Assembly (NCBI GenBank): GCA_019096155.1
Contig: JAHCVI010000002.1
Coordinates: 1,922,001 to 1,986,000 of the forward strand
Length of the DNA stretch: 64,000 bases
Reading direction: 5' to 3'
DNA from: Staphylotrichum longicolle
Taxonomy: Eukaryota > Ascomycota > Sordariomycetes > Sordariales > Chaetomiaceae
Part shown: positions 56,639-64,000 of the stretch, one piece after another
Numbering within the stretch: position 1 is the stretch's first letter
Layout: each line of letters starts with the position of its first letter
Program-made: the position numbers and the translations under genes
Notes under the pieces: model-generated
What the model saw: the letters and a program-made list of their open reading frames with translations, nothing else
What the model was told of the DNA's origin: nothing
The model's database searches: none

Positions 56639-59600
56639 CTTGCTGCTCTGCACGCCGCTCACTCTGACTGCTCGCTGATGCTGGGGTTGGAGATGTGAAA
56701 CGAATCGTCTGCCCGACGTGAGGGGGACGCTCGTTGAGGAGCCTGGGTGCGGCAGGCTGGGGCCAGGAAGGGACAGCTGGGATGGGCCCCGGAACCGTGC
56801 TCCGGCCTCGTCAAGTAGGAAGGACCGAGGACACGGGTGTAGCAACTGCCTCGACCGCCTATCCTTCCTGCTTTAGGAATCAGCTCGACCGTTCGGCGCG
56901 AGGTTCGTCGGTGCGCGGAAGGAACGCATTCAATGTCGTCTCAGGGGCGATGGCGTGTGGGATGTCGTCCGTTCCCAGGCTGCTGGACGTACCTCGTTCC
57001 GTGCCGAGTGGCGTGTAACGGTTGGCACGGATGCGGCGACGATAATAAGGGCCTGGTGTCTCGTTGGTTGGGGGGGCTTCAATTGCTGGCGTGTGTGGCG
57101 GGAATGCTGTGTTACGCGCTCGTCAGGAGTGCATGCACATTCCTCGGCTCGGTGTTGGAAAGCTGGGGCGGGGCTTTCTGGGTTGTGTTCTGGAAGGGAG
57201 ACGGAGAGGGAATCAATCGACAAGTTGAAGAAGGGGACGTGGCGGGGTATCTCGTGTTCGCCAATGGGTCGGCACCAGCAAGAGCAGCAGCTGGGAACGA
57301 AAAAACAGGATTCCAATGGGCGAGCGTTGAACAAATACTTTCCAGGTTCTTATTAGTCGCTGACTGAGTCCGGCACTGCGGGGAACTTGGAAGAGCTGGG
57401 CTTTGGCAGCAGTAGCTGGGAGGTGGGACCACAGGAGAGAGAGCGGGCGAGGTTGGGCTGCTGCTGCGCGTGGAGACAAAAGAGAACCAGATCTGCCCCA
57501 GACAAGGACGCACGGTGAGCGAGTTGCAACTGCAAAAGGTGCGCTTGAGATGGTAGGTGGCTACTGTTAAGGCACCTTCCCGATGACCGACCGACCTGGA
57601 CCCGAGAGCTCAAACAAGCTCCTGCAACCGGGCCGCATCCAATTCCGGTACTTGCCGTGGCTCAAGACGGCCAGAGAGAGGGGGAGGGGAGCCCGCCGTG
57701 GCCGCGCACAGAAGAGAGGAGAGGGGCAATTCGTCACTCTCGTCAACCGCTCATCCCGGCCCCTCTCCCTCGTACTGCCGCGACCCGTGCTTTTGGCCAG
57801 ACTGGGCGGTGCTCGGTTGCCGGGATCCCATCGCGATCGGGGAGCGCTAAGAAGCGGACGCCACTGCGCGGTCTTGACGGTTTGACGGTTTGACAGGGCC
57901 GAGTGCGGGGCCATGTGTGAGCCGGGCGAGCCAGGGCATGCTGGAACCTGGGATGCATTGCTGGGATGCGGGCTGCAGCTGGGCAAGATCGGTGTGAGCT
58001 CTTTCGACCACAGGTTTCTATGAAGGCATGCCGGGCATGTGTGTTCCCGCGGCAGCGCAATGCAACCCCCGCCGCCCCGCAAGGCCTGAGAGAGACGAGA
58101 GACAGGCATCGAGATGGAAAAGGATCCCCGCATGGCAATCTTGCCAAATCCCATAGGGCCGTTTCATTTCCTTGCAGCAGGGCTTGGGCGCTAAAACGAG
58201 GGTGCATGCACGCCCCGCAGGCGAAACCATTGTCTGTGCCACCAAGAGGCTTGGATTGCGCGTGCTCCGCCTGCAGGCTGTTTCTAGCGCCCGCACATGG
58301 TATCTTACCGTTGGGATCTTCATATCTGTCAAAAACGCAATCCGAGACCATTAGTGTGCGAGATATTTTTGCGTACTCGGGCACCTCGCGACCACAGTCA
58401 GATGTCAAAGCCACCTCGGCGGGGCCGTGGCAGAAGCTGATCAAATCATCCCCACTTTCCAGGCACTCCGAGGAGCTGAGACCCGGAGCTCACGGCGTAC
58501 CGTGCGCGTGGTGACTGTGGGCAGTCCGCAATGCATGGATGAGATGATAGGTAAGGTCAGGTAGTGTTCGCTTGCTCGACTCGAGGGGCATTCTGAATGG
58601 CATTCGTCCCATTGATCACCAGCCAACCGCACTCGTTTCCCTCACGTCGCTACATGCAGTTGGCTACCTTAGGCATTTAGACACGAAGAAGCCATGTTGC
58701 TGTGTATGTACCTACCTTGCCTACCTATGTGTGTACCAATTACCTTATCTATGCCCCGAAGCATGGCCTATCTCGAAGAGGGTAGCGGAATACCTTGGTT
58801 CTGCCCCCAGTCCTAGCCCTGCTCCAGGATCAGAATGAGGCACCCTCAGCACATCAAGGCAAAATGGTGGAGAGCTGGCTCTCGTCTCCCATGGGTTTTG
58901 AGCTTGGCACAGCTTGGCTAGAGCGGATGCATGGTCGTCGTCGTCGAAGACCACTGTGCTGCGCTGTCGAATACAACGCAAAACCAGGCCATAGCCCACA
59001 CTGTACTATGTAATGAGCTCCACACATGATCCGATAGTTCAAAGCACGCCAGGAATGCGCCGTCCTGTCGAGGCCTGTGACGATGCTTGCGGTCTGCTGT
59101 CGTCCCAATCGCTGCTTTCGGATTCCCCTCGCCCTGAGAATCGCCGGCCACCACTTCCGGACACTTCAGCCAATCCGTAATAGAACAACAGTTCAAAGCC
59201 AAAATCTCGAGATTGGTAATTTGGAATACGAGACAGTGCAACAACTGACTGTGCTATCTGGGACTTTGAATTGGAATCGAAGCCGAGTGGAGCTTTACGG
59301 ACCTCAAGGGCATTGGCTTGCAGTTGCCGGGGGGGTGGCTCGGGTGGGTGGGGCTCGGCACCACGCCAAGATCGATCGGATCGTCGCCCCCACAAGCGCC
59401 ATGGACGTTTTAGGCCAAAGCCGGGGACTGGTCGGCAGCCTCCAACGGGCCTGGACGCATGGACCAAACTTTTTGGGTCCTCACACAATAATTCCCAGGC
59501 AACCGCCAAATCGGTACTGTGTGCAACCACCGACCTCATTCTCCGCGGCCGTCTTTCCAGGGTCCGACATCCTCGCCCTCTGCCCCCCGCCAAAAACAAA

Positions 59601-59657
59601 AACACAACCAGCGACCCAGACTTGACCACCCGACCACCCGACCACCCGACCTCGATC
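56639..59657. other. Long divergent intergenic region between bZIP and RPA3 genes
   Basis: About 3 kb with no supportable gene. Short ORFs at 56734-57367 and 57743-58514 show no family resemblance. Repeated TACCT/CCTACC motifs occur at about 58710-58760, a common feature of Sordariomycete intergenic DNA. Confidence 0.65.
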
Positions 59658-60385
59658 ATGGAGGCCACCGCCAACCCGCGCATCACCTGCGCCTACCTCA
59701 ACTCGTACGTCGGCAAGAACGTCATCGTCGTCGGCAAAGTGCTCCAGCTGCGCGGCGAAGAAGCCCTCATCGATGCCGACGGCAACATCACGGCGCACCT
59801 GAATCGCGTAAGCTCTGCCTTACCCCTCACCCATCCCCGTCTGTTCCCACCTGCCCCTTCTTTTCCGTCCTGTGACCTGGTCCGAAATGCCCCCGGGTAG
59901 GGGACGAAAAGGGACGGGGGGGCGGAGGCCACAAGCGGAGTTGGCCACCGTCGAGACGCGCCGAGGGCCCCCCAGACATCGAATCAGTCCTGAGCCGGCA
60001 CCCGAACTAACCCGTGCTCGCACCACTCGCAGGAAGCCCATCTCGCAGCAGGCAACGGGGTCCAGATCATTGGCAAGGTCAACCCGGACCTCTCCATCAA
60101 GTGCCTGAGCTCCATGGACCTGGGCACGGGCGTAGGTGAGTCATCAGCAAGCAGTCCCCCCTCTCCCCCCAACTCTCCCACAGATAAATAGATCTGGATG
60201 GGGGCGAGGGCGGATGGACGGCAGTCACAGGACCCTACCATCCGGTCTCGTCACCCAATCAAGCCTCCAGGATGTAAGCTCGAAAGAAGTTGCGGAGCCC
60301 TGACCACGCCTCAGCAGACTACAACCTGGCCAACACAGTGGTCGAGATCTCTCACCAGCACCGGAGTCTGTTTGCCTACGATTAG
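59658..60385 (+). CDS. rfa3: Replication protein A 14-kDa subunit (RPA3/Rfa3)
   Basis: Smallest subunit of the single-strand DNA-binding RPA trimer. Exons 59658-59807, 60033-60135 and 60318-60385 give 106 aa. The OB-fold is visible: NPRITCAYLNSYVGKNVIVV, GKVLQLRGEEALIDADGNIT, GVQIIGKVNPDLSIKCLSSM and the C-terminal helix YNLANTVVEISHQHRSLF. The introns (225 and 182 nt) are longer than most here, and the second and third exons are only 103 and 68 nt, which makes the gene easy to miss. The junction codons (CGC/GAA and G/AC) restore family sequence. Confidence 0.92.
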
Positions 60386-61377
60386 CCGAGGGTTAGCCAG
60401 CAGGAGCAGGTAAATTCACACAGCAAGAACAGCTCAGAAAATCAGCAAGCAATCGCTTGACCTTGTCTCCCGCTTCTTGGTCGCCTCACGAATCAACACC
60501 TTTTCACGAATCGCGATGCAGTTCCTGGGGGGGGGGGGGGGGGGGGGACAACGGAGGCGAAAAGACTGCACAGACAGGACGACCAACATGCGCGAACCGT
60601 ACATGAGCAACGACATGGCTGAGCAGGCAGAGTCGTCCCAAGTGCCTTCAAACAACACGCAGGACGGACTCGGGGCCGTGCCCCGACAAGGCTGGTCATT
60701 TCTCGCATATCCCGTGTCTAAGCGTTGTCTCCAGATATGCAAGATCAACTGCTCAGTGGCTTGGTCAAAACACGTCTCTCAAAACACTCCAAAACAGAAA
60801 AAATGCATGTGACACGGGGTTTTCTCCGCTATGATACCCCTAAGTCGCTGGTGATATCACTACCTGGCGCCACGCCGTCTTTGCTATCCTCGATACAATC
60901 CGCGACTCATCATCCTGATGTAATGGACGAAGATGCGGTAGGCAAAAACAGAGATGCGAAAGCCCAAACATGCTTTGCCATCATGTGCCTGCCCAGAAAA
61001 CGCCGCCCCAACCACCCCTCTTCGCCTTGGTGTCACGGTGGTGGGTGTCCGTCCGTCCGACATAGGCGACGCCCAAGCTCCCTTCCCTGACAGCCGATAA
61101 AAAGATTTTGCCACCCCCCGTGATGGTAGCAAGTAACTCTGCTCTCGAGCACTGCGCTCAGACCAAAACAGGAAAAAAGCTGACCCATGCATTCCCCCTT
61201 GCCAGCCATGCCCCATGCCATGCCCATCCCACCGTTCGCGTAAGCAAAGCCCGCTGACCTCCCAGCAACAAATATTGGCAACAATGACGTTGAAGCAAGA
61301 CAAAGTAAAGAAAAAACCAGATGTGTATGTGAAACCCCAACACAAAGTTCATTCAAGAACTACGAGCTTCCCCCCTT
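60386..61377. other. Convergent intergenic region with a G tract
   Basis: About 1 kb between the 3' ends of RPA3 and the GATA-type gene. Apart from the poly-G run no feature was recognised. Confidence 0.7.
60527..60547 (+). repeat. Poly-G homopolymer (21 G)
   Basis: Twenty-one consecutive G on the plus strand, about 140 bp after the RPA3 stop codon. Long G runs are rare in fungal genomes and prone to length errors. Confidence 0.95.
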
Positions 61378-63993
61378 TCACCTGCGTCCCTTCGACGAAC
61401 CACCGCCCAACTGCTGCGCCCACGCGCCCTCCTGCTGCAACACGCCCCCAAACACCCCGTTCCCCCTCCCCCTCAGCATCGGCGGCGAGCTAGGCATGAC
61501 CAGATCCGTGCCCAAGAAGTTCCCAAAGTCCAGCCCCGCCGCCTCGGCCTCGGCCGCGGCCGCCGAGCCCTGGTGCTCGCCAACCTCGAGCTCCTGCGCA
61601 AGCTGTTGAAAATCGAGGTGCGCGGGTAGGCCGTGCCGGGACGGCGAGCCACCGATGAAGTCGTTAGCCTCGCTGAGCAGCTGCTGGAGGGTGGCGGTGA
61701 AGGGCGAGTCGAACTCGGCGGGCACCCCATGGTCCTGCGGCATCGCCAGCCCCATCGCCAGCTGGTTGTGCGCGCTAGGGTCCAGGCCAAAGTGCGCGTG
61801 GAGGTTGTTGTTGCCGCCGCTGCGGTGAGGCGTGCGGCGCTTGCTGGCGCTGCTGGGGAGGAGAAGGCCGGCGGCCGAGCGAGGAGTGCGGGACGGAGTG
61901 CGCTGGAGGTGTTGGGCGAAGAGTTGAGCTGGGGATTTGGGAATGCTCCGAATCGAGCGGATCGAGCGGGAGATGCTCCTCGTGATGGGACGATGGCTTG
62001 GAGTGGGGCGGGTTGGTGTCTTGAATGGGCCGGCAGGTGCCTTGGGAGGCGGCGTGGATGGGCATCGGGGAGGAGTGCCAAAGAGCTCCTGCTCGAGATC
62101 CTCATGGTCGTCCGGAACAGGAGTGCCGGGGCGCTCCGGGTAAGTGCTGTTCTCCTTGCCTGCCGCTGCGGACTTTGCCTCCTGGGCCTGTGCGGTGGTT
62201 TGAGCGGTGTTGAGCGAAAGCTCCCCAAGAACCTTGGGCACTCCGTCCCTCCTCGGTGACGGGAAGAGCAGCCTCCTTGTACTCCCGAGCTCGTCCTCAA
62301 CTGCGATGGGGCTGTCCGCAGTCCCACTGCCCCTCGAGTGAGTCGATCCCATGAAGCGCTGTCTCGGAGAGCTTCGCAAGTTTAAATGATGTTCTTCGGT
62401 TAGACCCCCGCCCTGCTGTCCCGCGAGTAGCCCATTGTCAAGGTTTTCGATCGGGAAATCGTGATCAGGCGGGCCGAGAGGGTCGGTGGCAAAGTACGCC
62501 TCCGAGGTGAGACTGGCCTGGGCATCGCTCTTTGTGCGAGCCTTCTTGGACTTGCCCTTCGGCTCGCGCTTCCGACGCGGTTGGTTCAGTCGGGCAGCGT
62601 CCTTGTCCCACCTGTCAGGTGGCCGATGCACCTTGAACTTCCCCAGCCAAATGCCACAGGGATTGCACAACAGAGTCTCGGCCCAGATCTTCTTGTCGTC
62701 CTTTGGTCCCAGGTTCTTTTTGACCATTCTGTACTTGGAAGGATGCTCATTCTCATCCCTTTCCAAGACCTCGATCATCGTGACACATCCTGGCTTATCC
62801 GAAAATTCATGAAATCCGGGCACTCCGTCGTGATCCTGGGTCCAAATCTTGCGCCATGTTGGTGTCTCAATGGCACCACAATTGCTGCAAAACGGAGGTG
62901 ACTCGCCCTTTTGAATTGCGCTCTCGAGTTTCTCCTTGATGGACTGTTTCTTGACCAAATTCTTGCTGTACCGAGGTGGGTCATAATCGCTCGGTGGGCA
63001 AGGCGGCTCGGAAGCGGCGATTCGAGGCAATGTCAAGAGTGAGTCGGGCCTGAAGTCACAGGCGGCAGTCGACGGAACTGGCGCGCTCGGGGCTGGTTGA
63101 TCTCGCGAAGTCGGCCTCGACGCTGGTCTAGACGTCGGTTGCGTCAACGCGGGCAGAACGGGCTCCGATTCTTGGCTGTCGGGATTTGGCATCGACATCT
63201 CCGGCGTCGAGTCCGGTTCTTGAGGGAAGAACTTGGTGTACGCGTCGTCTACATCGTTGCCAATGGGTTGGGTGGGTTCGACAATGCCGTTGCTGAAAGA
63301 AGCCTGGTCTTGGAACTGGTAAGATTGCGCAGAGTCGTGCGACAATGGATTTTCATTGGGCTGGTAGTTCAGAGTTTCCAGCCCACTTCCATTCGCTTGA
63401 TAGGTCGGGTGTTGGTCTTGTGAAAGCGGCTCATGCTCAGACATTGCGGGGTTTGGAGCCGTGTTTGACCGCTTGAGGGACCGGCTGGCCGGCTTTTTGG
63501 GTATGGGCTGTGATGGTGCAGGCGTCTGTCTGTTCAACGCCTTGGCTTTGCCGGCAGGGTTGAAGATGCTCTTGGTTGGTAATAGTTCTGGCGGGCCAGG
63601 GTTCACCTCCTGGAACGGGAAGTTGTCCGATTGCTGCGGCTGCTGCTGTTGCTGCGACCGGCCATTCTTGCGCGAGTTCGGCTTGCTCGCGGCTGAGGGT
63701 GGTCCAACTGGGAGCATTTGATCTTGTATTTGCCCCTGAGAAAACCGTTGCAGCATTTCCTCGTCAAACATATCCTCCAGGCCGCCACTCATGAAACCAG
63801 AGTCGAGCGGTGGCATTGGCATGGCAGGGAGGACGGGACTCGATCCCGGCGGGCTGGATGGAATGTAAGGAGTCGTCCGGGGGACAGGCGGCGAGGAATT
63901 CAAGTCCCCAGCGCTGTCTTCTGGTAAGTAGCCGTGGTCTGGAGATTGTGCGGTCGAATCTGCTGGTGACCTGCCAAAGACTGGCTGATCCAT
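61378..63993 (-). CDS. GATA-type zinc-finger protein with extended loop (Ams2-like)
   Basis: Single exon, 871 aa from the ATG at 63993 (MDQPVFGRSP), seven bases from the window end, so a further upstream start cannot be excluded. The N-terminal third is Pro/Ser/Gln-rich. A GATA-like finger has Cys369-X2-Cys372 (FCSNCGAIETPTWRKIW) and Cys443-X2-Cys446 (LLCNPCGIWLGKFKVHRP), separated by 70 residues instead of the usual 17-18. A basic stretch follows (RRKREPKGKSKKARTKS). The C-terminal half is disordered, with Arg/Ser-rich patches such as TRSISRSIRSIRSIPKSP. Fission-yeast Ams2, a GATA-family factor needed for centromeric CENP-A and histone expression, is the closest type I can suggest, as inference. 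Confidence 0.88.
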   Translation of the reverse strand: MDQPVFGRSPADSTAQSPDHGYLPEDSAGDLNSSPPVPRTTPYIPSSPPGSSPVLPAMPMPPLDSGFMSGGLEDMFDEEMLQRFSQGQIQDQMLPVGPPSAASKPNSRKNGRSQQQQQPQQSDNFPFQEVNPGPPELLPTKSIFNPAGKAKALNRQTPAPSQPIPKKPASRSLKRSNTAPNPAMSEHEPLSQDQHPTYQANGSGLETLNYQPNENPLSHDSAQSYQFQDQASFSNGIVEPTQPIGNDVDDAYTKFFPQEPDSTPEMSMPNPDSQESEPVLPALTQPTSRPASRPTSRDQPAPSAPVPSTAACDFRPDSLLTLPRIAASEPPCPPSDYDPPRYSKNLVKKQSIKEKLESAIQKGESPPFCSNCGAIETPTWRKIWTQDHDGVPGFHEFSDKPGCVTMIEVLERDENEHPSKYRMVKKNLGPKDDKKIWAETLLCNPCGIWLGKFKVHRPPDRWDKDAARLNQPRRKREPKGKSKKARTKSDAQASLTSEAYFATDPLGPPDHDFPIENLDNGLLAGQQGGGLTEEHHLNLRSSPRQRFMGSTHSRGSGTADSPIAVEDELGSTRRLLFPSPRRDGVPKVLGELSLNTAQTTAQAQEAKSAAAGKENSTYPERPGTPVPDDHEDLEQELFGTPPRCPSTPPPKAPAGPFKTPTRPTPSHRPITRSISRSIRSIRSIPKSPAQLFAQHLQRTPSRTPRSAAGLLLPSSASKRRTPHRSGGNNNLHAHFGLDPSAHNQLAMGLAMPQDHGVPAEFDSPFTATLQQLLSEANDFIGGSPSRHGLPAHLDFQQLAQELEVGEHQGSAAAAEAEAAGLDFGNFLGTDLVMPSSPPMLRGRGNGVFGGVLQQEGAWAQQLGGGSSKGRR

Positions 63994-64000
63994 GCTGATG

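Noticed and set aside
56734..57367. Plus-strand ORFs upstream of the bZIP gene
   Set aside because: Arg/Gly/Ser/Trp-rich, no family resemblance, overlapping alternative frames of equal length; treated as promoter DNA.
1..64000. Secondary-metabolite cluster or mobile element
   Set aside because: No polyketide synthase, peptide synthetase, terpene cyclase, transposase, reverse transcriptase or terminal repeats were recognised; the genes are housekeeping and regulatory.

Overview
This window is nuclear DNA from a filamentous ascomycete, most likely a Sordariomycete of the Sordariales (Chaetomiaceae-like). The evidence is a GC-rich coding sequence, short spliceosomal introns (about 50-75 nt, some near 200) with GTRNGT donors and CTAAC/CTGAC branch points, and fungus-specific families such as Zn2Cys6, Rox3-type Med19, Alb1 and fungal IF3m. 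No bacterial, plasmid, CRISPR or secondary-metabolite-cluster features are visible. I support 23 protein-coding genes and one tRNA gene. Exon borders were worked out by eye from splice signals, frame and family conservation.

Layout: 1-10 kb (all minus): BOR1-type anion transporter (cut by the window edge), a mitochondrial m-AAA protease, and a Zn2Cys6 activator. 12.6-20.7 kb: a single-pass Ser/Thr-rich membrane protein (-), a DUF676-type lipase (+), and Mediator Med19/Rox3 (-) with a disrupted N-terminal frame. 22.8-25.7 kb: two mitoribosomal genes, uL4m (-) and mL38 (+), head to head over 348 bp; mL38 carries a cluster of indels. 26-36 kb: RhoGAP (-), AMPK gamma subunit SNF4 (-), armadillo protein VAC8 (+). 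36-41 kb: inner-membrane peptidase IMP1 (-) and mitochondrial IF3 (+) head to head over 313 bp, eIF2B delta (+), and a 92-aa membrane protein (-). 41.7-51.3 kb: Shg1/COMPASS-like protein with a huge RD/RS tail (+), a triose-phosphate-transporter-family membrane protein with a 6-nt microexon (-), a Ubp1-like deubiquitinase (-), and the ribosome-biogenesis factor Alb1 (+). 51.9-53.6 kb: an intron-containing tRNA-Phe and, in clearly AT-richer DNA, a GCN5-like acetyltransferase gene broken by one frameshift. 55.5-64 kb: a bZIP factor (-), RPA3 (+), and a GATA-type factor with a very long zinc-finger loop (-).

The genes are mostly housekeeping and regulatory. Five encode recognisable mitochondrial proteins (m-AAA protease, uL4m, mL38, IMP1, IF3m) and a sixth is possible (the 92-aa protein). 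Others cover chromatin and transcription (Med19, Shg1, GCN5-like, three DNA-binding factors), nutrient signalling (SNF4), vacuole inheritance (VAC8), Rho signalling, translation initiation and ubiquitin removal. No operon-like logic is expected; the informative relationships are the two short divergent promoters joining pairs of mitochondrial genes. The observations most worth a second look are the microexon, the divergent GCN5-like locus, the two local indel clusters, the frame-preserving intron beside the RhoGAP arginine finger, and the GATA factor's 70-residue loop.
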